A DNA stretch of 64,000 nt. Origin: Paenisporosarcina sp050269735. Lineage in GTDB: Bacteria; Bacillota; Bacilli; Bacillales_A; Planococcaceae. The position numbers and the translations under genes are program-made. Location: contig NZ_JBNNIX010000001.1 in NCBI RefSeq assembly GCF_050269735.1, forward strand, positions 558,001 through 622,000. The letters run 5' to 3'. Positions 7,529-15,814 of the stretch are shown here, piece after piece. The notes beneath the pieces are model-generated. The model saw only the letters and a program-made list of their open reading frames with translations. It was not told the DNA's origin and ran no database searches. How positions within the stretch are numbered: position 1 is the first letter of the stretch; every line of letters starts with the position of its first letter.

Positions 7529-9332
7529 GCCATTCGGCTACGAGCCGGTTTTGACAAAAGAAGATATAACACCCGTGAAAAAGAAAAAAGGGGAACGGGC
7601 AGGGGACTGGAAAGGTGTACTAAAACGTATTTGGCACCTTGTAGATGAACAACGGGCTTTATTGATTACCGTTCTGTTGCTCGTCGTGATCAGTTCAACA
7701 CTAGCTCTTGTTGGACCGTATTTGCTTGGTGAAATTATTGATGAATATATCGTTCCTGGACAATTTGCAGGAATGCAAAACATGATGATGTGGTTGATCG
7801 GCATTTATTTCTTCCTGTCGGTATCGCTGTTTTTCCAGAACTATTGGATGATCGGTGTCGCTCAACAAACGATTTACCGCATGCGTACCAGCCTTTTCGC
7901 TCATTTTCAAAAGCTCCCGGTTTCATTCTTCGATAAACGCCAACACGGCGAACTCATGAGCCGTGTGACAAATGATATTGAAAACGTCAGTGCCACGTTA
8001 AACAGTTCTTTCATTCAAGTGCTTTCCAGTATCTTGACGCTGACCGGAACAGTCATTGTCATGCTGACATTGAGTCCGTTACTGACACTGTTGACGATGA
8101 CCATCATTCCTGTCATGTTCTTCTCCATTCGATGGATTACTAGAAGAACCGGAAAACTGTTCAAGCAACAGCAACAAGCCGTGGGTGATTTAAATGGGAT
8201 GATTGAAGAGACGATTTCTGGACAACGAATCGTTAAAGCCTTTTCTCAGGAAGAGCGCGTCACCAATGAATTTATCGTGAAAAGTGAACGTTTGCGACAA
8301 ACCGGATTTTGGGCGCTGACCTATTCAGGCTTCATCCCAAAAGTAATGAATATGCTGAACAACGCCAGTTTTGCCATAGTTGCGGGCGTTGGGGGCTTAC
8401 TAGCCTTGAATGGACACGTTTCAATCGGAACCATCGTAATCTTTTCGGAGTATGCAAGACAGTTTACCCGTCCTTTAAATGACTTGGCGAATCAATTCAA
8501 CACCGTGCTATCGGCTATTGCCGGCGCGGAGCGTGTTTTCGCAATCATAGATGAACCGATTGAAAAAGACGAAGCCACTTTGCAACTGGGTAAGGTGTTA
8601 AAAGGGAAAGTTGAATTTGATCAGGTCTCGTTTAAATATGAACAATCAGATGATGAGCACACCATTCGTAATGTCAGTTTTACGTTGAATCCTGGTGAAA
8701 CGGCTGCATTGGTCGGCGCAACAGGTGCAGGGAAAACGACAATCATGCAGCTGCTCGCCCGTTTTTATGAGACGAATGAAGGTCAGATTCGTATTGATGA
8801 TATTCCGATTGATCAATTGGCCCGCCAAACATTGCGCAGTCAAATTGCCTTTGTCTTACAAGATCCATTTTTATTCGAGGCAACTGTAAAAGAAAATATC
8901 CGTTACGGCAGATTGAATGCGACCGATGAAGAACTAATGGAAGCCGCAAAGCAAGCAAACGCACACGACTTTATTGTAAAGCTGCCTGAAGGCTACGATA
9001 CCGTCCTGACAGCAGATGGTGGGGAAATCAGCCAAGGGCAGAAACAATTATTGTCCATCGCACGCGCTCTCGTGGCCGACCCGGTCATTTTACTGTTGGA
9101 TGAAGCAACAAGCAGCATCGATACCGTGACCGAGATGAAAATCCAGGAAGCGCTCGAACGATTAATGGAAGGCCGCACAAGTTTCGTCATCGCCCATCGA
9201 TTGAATACAGTCAGACAGGCAGATGTGGTCTACGTCATGGATCAAGGACGACTCGTGGAGTCTGGAAGTCAGAATGAACTTGTCGCTCAAAAAGGTCTGT
9301 ACTACAACATGCTGACGGAATCACAGTTATAG
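7509..9332 (+). CDS. Heterodimeric ABC exporter, subunit 2 (catalytic-site half)
   Basis: Fusion of an exporter membrane domain (about 60-340) and an ATPase domain (about 365-600), 607 residues, with a charged N-terminal extension (VKKKKGERAG). Walker A GATGAGKTT, Walker B LLLDEATSSID with the catalytic Glu, and switch His in FVIAHRL are intact. The signature is ISQGQ instead of LSGGQ. The working ATP site therefore combines this Walker A/B with the LSGGQ of subunit 1, and the other site is degenerate. Start ATG 7509 sits behind AGGAGGT and overlaps the upstream stop by 20 bases, implying translational coupling. It resembles Bacillus YfiC from memory. Confidence 0.9.
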   Translation: MRQMLTKPFGYEPVLTKEDITPVKKKKGERAGDWKGVLKRIWHLVDEQRALLITVLLLVVISSTLALVGPYLLGEIIDEYIVPGQFAGMQNMMMWLIGIYFFLSVSLFFQNYWMIGVAQQTIYRMRTSLFAHFQKLPVSFFDKRQHGELMSRVTNDIENVSATLNSSFIQVLSSILTLTGTVIVMLTLSPLLTLLTMTIIPVMFFSIRWITRRTGKLFKQQQQAVGDLNGMIEETISGQRIVKAFSQEERVTNEFIVKSERLRQTGFWALTYSGFIPKVMNMLNNASFAIVAGVGGLLALNGHVSIGTIVIFSEYARQFTRPLNDLANQFNTVLSAIAGAERVFAIIDEPIEKDEATLQLGKVLKGKVEFDQVSFKYEQSDDEHTIRNVSFTLNPGETAALVGATGAGKTTIMQLLARFYETNEGQIRIDDIPIDQLARQTLRSQIAFVLQDPFLFEATVKENIRYGRLNATDEELMEAAKQANAHDFIVKLPEGYDTVLTADGGEISQGQKQLLSIARALVADPVILLLDEATSSIDTVTEMKIQEALERLMEGRTSFVIAHRLNTVRQADVVYVMDQGRLVESGSQNELVAQKGLYYNMLTESQL

Positions 9333-9351
9333 ATAATTTCAAGACATAGAA

Positions 9352-9385
9352 AAAGCTGAGCCTCTAGTATTAGGGTTCAGCCTTT
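9352..9385 (+). terminator. Terminator of the ABC exporter operon
   Basis: AAAGCTGAGCCT pairs imperfectly with AGGGTTCAGCCTTT, followed by a short T-rich tail. Its left arm and loop (AGCTGAGCCTCTAGTATT, 9354-9371) recur identically at 9646-9663. Bases 9386-9601 hold nothing I can identify. Confidence 0.7.
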
Positions 9386-9601
9386 CTTATAGAAAAAAGT
9401 ATTTATTGAAATGTTGGATAAACAAATCACTCGGTTGTCATCGGTTTTTTCGGATGATAAGAGACAAGCAATCGTTTCAATTTGGTCCCGTAGAAATGAA
9501 TTATGTTTTGAAAGCTTGTTGTTACCCTAAGTAAGTATTTTTATAAAAAAGGAAAGGGCTCAGATTCCGAATGATTTGTCTTAATTTAGATTAAATGAAA
9601 A

Positions 9602-9644
9602 AGAGTGTAGACAAACTCAAAATTAATGAGTTTGTCTACACTCT
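9602..9644 (-). terminator. Long perfect terminator hairpin of the acyltransferase gene
   Basis: An 18-bp perfect inverted repeat (arms 9602-9619 and 9627-9644; arm AGAGTGTAGACAAACTCA) with a 7-base loop. On the minus strand it is followed by TTTTTC. It lies just downstream of the acyltransferase stop codon. A second perfect 11-bp hairpin (9646-9656 with 9664-9674) overlaps that stop. Confidence 0.85.
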
Positions 9645-9655
9645 GAGCTGAGCCT

Positions 9656-10741
9656 CTAGTATTGAGGCTCAGCTTCTTTTAATTTAACTGGTTTAGCAGC
9701 TGCTTTGCGTTTCTTCGATGAGAAACCACCGAGGAACAATCTGCCGTAAGGAACCAGCTTTTGAATAATAATCGATGCAACAATCGGAACAAGTAATCCA
9801 AATGCCGTAAATCCGATGATGCCGTAATTGAAGTAATCATTCAACACGATATCCGTGAAAATATGAAGATACATAATCGAAATCGAGTGCTTTTCAATTT
9901 GTTGCAACCACTTCAATGACAGGCGAGAAGCAATCCATTGGAATGTACCCACAAAAACAAGTGTCATGGAAATCGGTATGACTAAATCCAAAACGACATG
10001 TTCATAACGAAGGAACTTCATGCTTAAGTGATAGTCAATGATACCGAACCAATCGAGGGAAACGGCCGATACCGTACCAATCAACCCGGCAATCAACCAT
10101 GGTTTCGTGATATTCATCCAAATATTCTTCATATAATAACCTAGTGCAAAGTAGACAACCGCCATCAGTGCTACGTCGATATTCCAAATCATTGGAATGG
10201 TTTGAGAGGCTTTGTCTGGTGCACCGCCAATAACTTGCATCGCAAATACACTTTCAATGTGAGCAATCAAGTAGAAAACAGCTAAAATCACAAACTGTTT
10301 TGTACGATTAAAGTATTTCGTCATCCATAAGAAGAACAAGAACGTAAAGAACAAGGTAGTGACAAACCAGAATACGCCATAAGCACCTCGTGCAAATCGA
10401 CCACCAATTACAAGTGTCCAAATATCATTCAAATACCATGACATATCCAAGTTTCCGGAACCGATTTCCATTCCATAACGAATGACCGTAATCGTTACAA
10501 GGAAAAACAAGTATGGTACGATTAATTGCATAAAACGTTTATGAATAACTTGTTTTGAAAGTCCTTTTTCCAGAACTGGTTTGAAAAACATTCCACTTAA
10601 AATAAAAAAGGCAGGCATATGGAACCAATATATATACTTCCCAAGAGGGAAATCAAGTTGTCCAGGGTAATGGCCGATTACGACCAGGATCATTAAAAAT
10701 CCTTTCGTGACGTCAACCCAAGATAATCGTTTCTTATCCAT
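9656..10741 (-). CDS. Acyltransferase family 3 membrane protein
   Basis: Integral membrane protein of 361 residues with about ten helices. It opens with RLSWVDVTKGFLMILVVIGH, the usual entry of acyltransferase-3 proteins, with the conserved His of VIGHYP near residue 23 and the second motif WFHMPAFFILSGMFF near residue 40. The family O-acylates extracellular sugars or lipids. The C-terminus is a basic cytoplasmic tail (SSKKRKAAAKPVK). There is no polysaccharide cluster around it, so the acceptor is unknown. It is monocistronic, with a strong terminator directly behind it. Confidence 0.85.
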   Translation of the reverse strand: MDKKRLSWVDVTKGFLMILVVIGHYPGQLDFPLGKYIYWFHMPAFFILSGMFFKPVLEKGLSKQVIHKRFMQLIVPYLFFLVTITVIRYGMEIGSGNLDMSWYLNDIWTLVIGGRFARGAYGVFWFVTTLFFTFLFFLWMTKYFNRTKQFVILAVFYLIAHIESVFAMQVIGGAPDKASQTIPMIWNIDVALMAVVYFALGYYMKNIWMNITKPWLIAGLIGTVSAVSLDWFGIIDYHLSMKFLRYEHVVLDLVIPISMTLVFVGTFQWIASRLSLKWLQQIEKHSISIMYLHIFTDIVLNDYFNYGIIGFTAFGLLVPIVASIIIQKLVPYGRLFLGGFSSKKRKAAAKPVKLKEAEPQY

Positions 10742-10863
10742 GATTTAACTCCTCCATGAAATCAGACTGTTGCTATTATATAGCCTATCTAGGAAGGAAA
10801 TAAACCATTGTTACCATATTGATACACATTAGACACAACAATGAAAGAAAGGTGGAAATACTT

Positions 10864-11736
10864 GTGGACATTGCCATACTAACAGTTTCGTTCCCTTTAG
10901 ACGTAGAAACATCAAGTGAAATCCAGGCTTTACTGCGTGCAAATGAAGAAATAGAAGGAACCAATTACGAGCAAGTGTTAAATATACCTGTCATGACGGA
11001 TCCATTAACAAAAGGCTTTGCTGTGCTTGCTTATGCAGAAGATGATGTCGTAGGAGTCATTTCTGCCATCGATATGATTGGGATTCATTCCTATGAGTGG
11101 AGCGGGCTTGTTCATCCTGAATATCGCAGACAAGGACTAGGACAGGCATTGACGAATGAATTGCAGCATAACTTGGAGCTTCGTGGATTTGAAAGTGAGC
11201 TGGCATTGAACATAAAAGATTCGGAGGCAGGGGCAGCATTCTTGCAACAGGCGGGTTATGAGTGGAATTTTTCAGAAGCAACACTGAAAGCAAATGTGAA
11301 AGCTGCGGAAGAAAATTCAGTGGTGGAAGTGTACCCGCTTACTGATGAAGCGCAGGAACTTAAGCATATTTTAATGAATGCATTCGGGGATACAGAAGAC
11401 GAAGTGCAAACGTTGCTGGATTACAATGCATCTAATCCCTCACGACATGTGTTTGTAGCAAAACAACAAGAGAAAGTTGTCGGTACCGTCACACTTGTGG
11501 AAGACGGCGAAACGCTCTGGGTAACTGCCTTAGCAACTGATTCAGAAAGACAAGGTCAGGGAATTGGTTCAGCCTTGTTGGCATTTTCACAAGCAGAAGG
11601 ATCGAGAAGAAATTGTAAAAGTGTAATGCTCGACGTGGAAATCGATAATAACCAAGCATTATCGATTTATGAAAAAGCGGGATTCCAACCCGTTATGCAA
11701 GTTGATTATTACGTGAAAAACCCCATTGCGAACTAA
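10864..11736 (+). CDS. Tandem GNAT-family N-acetyltransferase
   Basis: Cytoplasmic protein of 290 residues made of two GNAT folds. The acetyl-CoA loop of the first is VHPEYRRQGLGQAL (about residue 85) and of the second TDSERQGQGIGSALL (about residue 240). Both keep the Q/RxxGxG/A core, so both halves could bind acetyl-CoA. The start is taken as GTG 10864, eight bases after AGGTGG. An in-frame TTG at 10819 lacks a ribosome site. The substrate is unknown; tandem GNATs of this type include MshD-like and antibiotic or protein acetylases. It stands alone, with the acyltransferase divergent. Confidence 0.85.
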   Translation: MDIAILTVSFPLDVETSSEIQALLRANEEIEGTNYEQVLNIPVMTDPLTKGFAVLAYAEDDVVGVISAIDMIGIHSYEWSGLVHPEYRRQGLGQALTNELQHNLELRGFESELALNIKDSEAGAAFLQQAGYEWNFSEATLKANVKAAEENSVVEVYPLTDEAQELKHILMNAFGDTEDEVQTLLDYNASNPSRHVFVAKQQEKVVGTVTLVEDGETLWVTALATDSERQGQGIGSALLAFSQAEGSRRNCKSVMLDVEIDNNQALSIYEKAGFQPVMQVDYYVKNPIAN

Positions 11737-11755
11737 TTCGCAGTGGGGTTTTTGG
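11716..11755. terminator. Bidirectional terminator between GNAT and YciC genes
   Basis: AAAAACCCCATTGCGAA pairs with TTCGCAGTGGGGTTTTT around a 3-base loop (one A-G mismatch), with T-runs on both strands. It covers the end of the GNAT coding region. Confidence 0.9.
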
Positions 11756-11791
11756 CTTTATATCTCGATTATTTTGAATAGAACTCCTGCA

Positions 11792-12979
11792 TTAATTAGC
11801 AGCCACAAAAGGGGGGATAGGGTCAGCAAATTCCGTCCAATCACTCATCATTTCGTCATCTGTCAGCAAACATGCATCCAGCTGAGCTTCAATTTCTTCC
11901 CGGTCCATATCGAGACCGATCCACACCATCTCAGTTTGACGATCACCATGTTTCTCGTCCCATCTGCATGCTACAGATTCATCTTCTTCCAAAATCAACC
12001 GCTGTTCCGCTTTAGGCAAGGCGGCAATCCAATAGCCCGCTCCTTGGAACTGAAGGGAATTGCCGGCTTGGGACAATAATCCGGCCATTTTATTTCGTGT
12101 GGCCAACCAGAAAAAGCCTTTAGAACGGACAATTTCTTGTGGAAAGGCACTAAGCCAAACATGCCATCTTTCGGGATGGAAGGGACGTTTTCGTCTGTAA
12201 ACAAAAGAAGTGATTCCGTATTCTTCTGTCTCCGGTACATGTTCTTCATTTAACTCCTTAATCCAACCAGCCGATTGACTGGCTTGCTCGAAGTCAAATA
12301 GACGCTGATTCAAAAGCATAGAAGGGTGAACGGTCCCTTTTTCTATAGGAATTAAAATGGCATCGGGATTCATCTTTCTCAGGAAGGATTGAAAGGCAAG
12401 TACATATTCTTCCGTCACCAAGTCAGTTTTACTGATCAAAATAATGTTAGCAAATTCAATTTGGTCGATTAGTAAATCGGACACATCACGGACATCGTGT
12501 TCATCATCCGTCTGTTTGCGTTCTAACAACGAGTCGCCGCTTTCGTAATCACTCCAGAAACGGAAAGCATCCACTACTGTAACCATGGAATCTAAACGAC
12601 AATACTGAGAAAGGTCAATTCCCACTTCTTCATCGATATATGTAAAAGTCTGCGCTACCGGAATTGGCTCTGAAATACCGGTGGATTCAATGACGATGTA
12701 ATCGATATCTCCTTGTTTCGCCAATTTTTCTACTTCAATCATCAAGTCTTCACGCAGAGTACAGCAAATGCAGCCATTGGTCAGTTCCACCAACTTCTCT
12801 TCCGTACGTGAAAAACCTCCCCCTTGAATCAGTTGTGAATCAATATTGATCTCGCTCATATCGTTAACGATTACCGCGATTTTCTTTCCCTCTTTATTGG
12901 CTAGCAAGTGGTTCAATACTGTTGTTTTACCTGCGCCAAGATAACCACTTAACACAGTTACCGGAATTTGAGTTTGCAT
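11792..12979 (-). CDS. yciC: Zinc-responsive COG0523 GTPase (YciC/ZagA type)
   Basis: CobW/P47K-family GTPase of 395 residues, thought to act as a zinc metallochaperone under zinc starvation. Visible: Walker A SGYLGAGKTT (residue 11), the metal motif NGCICC (CxCC) near residue 70, ESTGISEP, and the guanine-specificity motif SKTD near residue 187. The CobW C-terminal domain follows (GFFWLATRN, QGAGYWIAA). The C-terminus lacks a His-rich tail. ATG 12979 follows AAGGAG at 8 bases. A near-perfect Zur operator lies 30 bases upstream, which strongly supports the YciC assignment over other COG0523 branches. Regulation by Zur is inferred from that site. Confidence 0.9.
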   Translation of the reverse strand: MQTQIPVTVLSGYLGAGKTTVLNHLLANKEGKKIAVIVNDMSEINIDSQLIQGGGFSRTEEKLVELTNGCICCTLREDLMIEVEKLAKQGDIDYIVIESTGISEPIPVAQTFTYIDEEVGIDLSQYCRLDSMVTVVDAFRFWSDYESGDSLLERKQTDDEHDVRDVSDLLIDQIEFANIILISKTDLVTEEYVLAFQSFLRKMNPDAILIPIEKGTVHPSMLLNQRLFDFEQASQSAGWIKELNEEHVPETEEYGITSFVYRRKRPFHPERWHVWLSAFPQEIVRSKGFFWLATRNKMAGLLSQAGNSLQFQGAGYWIAALPKAEQRLILEEDESVACRWDEKHGDRQTEMVWIGLDMDREEIEAQLDACLLTDDEMMSDWTEFADPIPPFVAAN

Positions 12980-13008
12980 TTGTTCGCTCCTTCATGATTT
13001 AATGTAAA

Positions 13009-13023
13009 TAGTAATGATTACGA
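13009..13023 (-). promoter_or_regulatory. Zur box upstream of yciC
   Basis: On the minus strand the sequence is TCGTAATCATTACTA, one base from the Bacillus Zur consensus TCGTAATNATTACGA. It lies 30-44 bases before the yciC start, a position suited to repression by zinc-loaded Zur. Confidence 0.88.
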
Positions 13024-13062
13024 TTTAAACAATACAACGAATAATTGATTCATGCAAGGGGA

Positions 13063-13098
13063 AAAGAAAAAACGTTTCCCTTTGGTAAGAGAAACGTT
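13063..13098 (-). terminator. Terminator downstream of helD and word array B
   Basis: AACGTTTC (13071-13078) and GAAACGTT (13091-13098) pair. On the minus strand the hairpin is followed by TTTTTTCTTTT. It serves helD, so array B at 13132-13222 should be part of the helD 3' untranslated RNA. Confidence 0.75.
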
Positions 13099-13131
13099 AG
13101 ACAAGTCGATGATCTAGGAGAACTCGACTCT

Positions 13132-13222
13132 TGGTTGTAGTAAATGACGTTCACGTAGGAATAATTGGCGTTGACGTAGGAAAAATTGAGCTCCACGTAG
13201 GAAAAATCGACGTTCACGTTGT
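13132..13222 (-). repeat. 21-bp-period word array B (CCTACGT, inverted)
   Basis: Read on the minus strand the units are ACAACGT (13222), CCTACGT (13201), CCTACGT (13180), CCTACGT (13159) and ACAACCA (13138), each 21 bp apart. The first and last units are the degenerate ACAAC form, as in array C. The flank before it, GCAAAAAGATGCTTTT, and the flank after it, ACAACCAAGAGTC, recur at array C. It lies between the helD stop and its terminator. Confidence 0.9.
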
Positions 13223-13295
13223 AAAAGCATCTTTTTGCACTCTCGGCAAAACCAGGTCTACACCAATACCTTCATAATTTCTCAGTATCACTTTA

Positions 13296-15518
13296 TTAAG
13301 GTAACAAAAAATGCTCACGGTTTGGTCCGACTAAATGTAGCTCATGCATTGGACGGGTCATCGCGACATATAGAAGCTTGCGGTCAATTGCATGTTCGCG
13401 GAAAGGGGTATCAAATGCCACAACGATCACGGCATCAAATTCTAACCCTTTGGCTAAATGGCTCGGCACGATGAGTAGCTTTTCTTGGTCTATATCTGAA
13501 TGATCGCTCAGCAACTGAATCGGAAGGAAATCGTCAAGGTGCTTCGCAACAGCTTTTGCCTCTGTCGCCGTTTTGCAAATAAGGGCAATCGAACGATGAC
13601 CACGACTCCGGACTTCATCCAGCAAAGTAACAATTCGGTGGCCATCAATCGTCTTCATTTCGTGGAACTGCGGATCGATGCCGTGACGGACGACGGGTTC
13701 CACCAATGGTAAGTCTTCGTCCATCTGCATTAATATGCTGTTTGCCATTTCCATAATTTCAATTGTCGTTCGATAGCTTTTTTGCAAAGTCGTGTAAGTG
13801 GCACGGGGAAATAACTCAATAATCGGCTCCCAGGAAGTGAGGGCCCGATAACTATGAATGCCTTGAGCCAAATCTCCAACCATTGTAAACATATCCGTTC
13901 CAAGGCCTTCTTTAAGGGCGGCCAGTTGAAATACACTATAATCTTGGACCTCATCAATAAAGACGACACGCATTTTCCACTTGTCCGAAATCCCTTTTAT
14001 TTTGGCATGCATGTAATAAAGAGGGGCCAAGTCTTCTATTTCCCAAGACTCCATCGAATGGCTTTGAAGGAACGCCTTTTTCTGTTTCTCTGTCCATAGA
14101 GTGGCATGTTCGTTTATTAACTTTCCATTAGTAACAAAATCTCGATACATATTTTTGATATTGGCTTTTTTAAAACGTCTCATGTAAACATTGGCCGTGG
14201 TCTTGGCTTCTTTTTCAATCAATGGAATCCGAAGATCGCGCTCATCAATAAATTTCGTCACTTCCGCTTTGCGTTTTGCATCATCACGAACGACTAACGC
14301 TTTATCAAGGGCATCTTCGTATTTTTTGTTCAACACAATCAGGATTTCTTTTTTCTTTTGTCGCACATGCGATGTCAAGATCATCTTGATTCGCTCCAAC
14401 CTTTTTTCTATTGGCATATAGGCAAAGTCAGTTAAGAATAAGTTTCTTAATTTGGAACCGCGCATGATGCAGTATTTCTCAATGTATATATCTTCGAATT
14501 GGTTGGCTACCGATTTTTCATATTCATATAGAAAGGCGTCTACTAACATTGTATAGGAAAGAGATCCTTTCATCTGTGATTGCCAAAGCATCATTTCATC
14601 CGGGTTTTCCTGTTCCGTTAATGCTGCAAGCTTCAGGTTCACATCTTTCAGTTTCACTTTAATGTCCGTGGCGTTCAAGACATATTCAGTGTAGGTTGTC
14701 TGGCATATCTGACCGACACCGAGTTCAGGCAGTACATCCGCGATATAGTCCATAAACAGTTTGGATGGGGCTAAAATCATTAATTTTTCTGCTGGGAAAT
14801 GTTCGCCCATCGTATAAAGGAAATACGAAATTCGATGCAATGCAATCGTCGTTTTTCCACTGCCTGCCGCCCCTTGAACAATAATGGGTTGCTTTAAATG
14901 AGCACGAATGATTTCATTTTGTTCAGCTTGTATGGTCGACACAATTTCAGTTAAACGGACATCCGCTTTTCCTGAAAGTGCTTCTTGCAAAAGCTCATCA
15001 TTGGTCGTTAAATCGATATCCCGAACTGCCTGCAGTTCACCTTTTTCAATGGTGTATTGACGCTTAGAAAATAGGTGACCGGTAAACGTATCTTCTCGGA
15101 CATCGTATTCAATATCCCCTAGCCGCCCATCGTAGTACACATTGGCAACAGGCGAACGCCAGTCCACAATGATCGGTTCTTGTGTTTCCCGGTGGAATAA
15201 AGAAGTCTTTCCGATGTACAGCATTTCACTGTCTTCGCCGTCTTTTTGGAAATGAATGCGTGCAAAATAAGGTTTTTGCTGAATGGCTTCCAGTCCTTCT
15301 TTTTGAGAACGGGCCATTTCGAAAAACCTGGCATTGGTTAAAATGTTCATATAGCTTAAACTGGAATCCAAATAATCCAAATCGGCCATTGCGTGACGAA
15401 TATTTTCCTGTGCAGATTTCACATCACGTTTCGATTCGTCGAGTAACTGTTGCATATAGTGTTTAGTGTAGGTCAGGCGCTCTTGCTCTTGCTCAAAATC
15501 AGGATGTTTCTGTGTCAT
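13296..15518 (-). CDS. helD: HelD-type superfamily 1 helicase/RNA polymerase recycling factor
   Basis: Protein of 740 residues matching Gram-positive HelD, which binds RNA polymerase and releases stalled complexes using ATP. An N-terminal coiled-coil arm (1-75) precedes FFEMARSQKEGLEAIQQKPY and DWRSPVANVYYD, both typical of HelD. Walker A is GAAGSGKTTIALHRI (about residue 230). Walker B is VFIDEVQDYS (about 560), followed by MVGDLAQGIHSY, and LLYVAMTRPMHELHLVG closes the protein. The start is ATG 15518, six bases after GGAGG. A 44-codon in-frame extension upstream overlaps structured repeat DNA and has no ribosome site, so I exclude it. Its 3' UTR appears to contain word array B. Confidence 0.92.
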   Translation of the reverse strand: MTQKHPDFEQEQERLTYTKHYMQQLLDESKRDVKSAQENIRHAMADLDYLDSSLSYMNILTNARFFEMARSQKEGLEAIQQKPYFARIHFQKDGEDSEMLYIGKTSLFHRETQEPIIVDWRSPVANVYYDGRLGDIEYDVREDTFTGHLFSKRQYTIEKGELQAVRDIDLTTNDELLQEALSGKADVRLTEIVSTIQAEQNEIIRAHLKQPIIVQGAAGSGKTTIALHRISYFLYTMGEHFPAEKLMILAPSKLFMDYIADVLPELGVGQICQTTYTEYVLNATDIKVKLKDVNLKLAALTEQENPDEMMLWQSQMKGSLSYTMLVDAFLYEYEKSVANQFEDIYIEKYCIMRGSKLRNLFLTDFAYMPIEKRLERIKMILTSHVRQKKKEILIVLNKKYEDALDKALVVRDDAKRKAEVTKFIDERDLRIPLIEKEAKTTANVYMRRFKKANIKNMYRDFVTNGKLINEHATLWTEKQKKAFLQSHSMESWEIEDLAPLYYMHAKIKGISDKWKMRVVFIDEVQDYSVFQLAALKEGLGTDMFTMVGDLAQGIHSYRALTSWEPIIELFPRATYTTLQKSYRTTIEIMEMANSILMQMDEDLPLVEPVVRHGIDPQFHEMKTIDGHRIVTLLDEVRSRGHRSIALICKTATEAKAVAKHLDDFLPIQLLSDHSDIDQEKLLIVPSHLAKGLEFDAVIVVAFDTPFREHAIDRKLLYVAMTRPMHELHLVGPNREHFLLP

Positions 15519-15578
15519 ACAGTCCTCCGATATGAAGATTTTGCTCGTCACTGGCGCTAGAAGAATTGAATTGAAAGC

Positions 15579-15675
15579 CTGTTTTCGCATGAGGGTAGGA
15601 AGGAAGGCTAGGAACGCGACATCGTGTCGCAACGCCTTCATGACTCGCATCGTGCGAGCCCGGGTTTGAAAACAG
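15579..15675. repeat. Multi-hairpin structured element in the helD leader
   Basis: CTGTTTTC (15579-15586) and GAAAACAG (15668-15675) enclose two arms. Arm one is GAAGGC (15603-15608), then GCGACA-TCG-TGTCGC (15616-15630), then GCCTTC (15634-15639). Arm two is CTCGCA-TCG-TGCGAG (15644-15658). Both tips are perfect 6-bp stems with the same TCG loop. It lies between helD and kynA, which diverge, so it could be a mobile palindromic repeat or a transcribed leader. From memory, similar sequence is scattered in Bacillales genomes. Confidence 0.75.
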
Positions 15676-15814
15676 AATAGAATCTTACCATAGTTTGGGA
15701 ATCTCTTGCAATAAGAATTTTCACAATTTTAAGTAGTCTGTTAAAGTGTTGAATCTCATGTCATAATACAACTAGATGAGATGAGTGAAAGTAGAGCCTT
15801 AAGGGGATTTTAAA

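Noticed and set aside
15519..15650. 44-residue N-terminal extension of HelD
   Set aside because: It runs through the hairpin element at 15579-15675, has no ribosome site, and GGAGG is placed correctly for ATG 15518.
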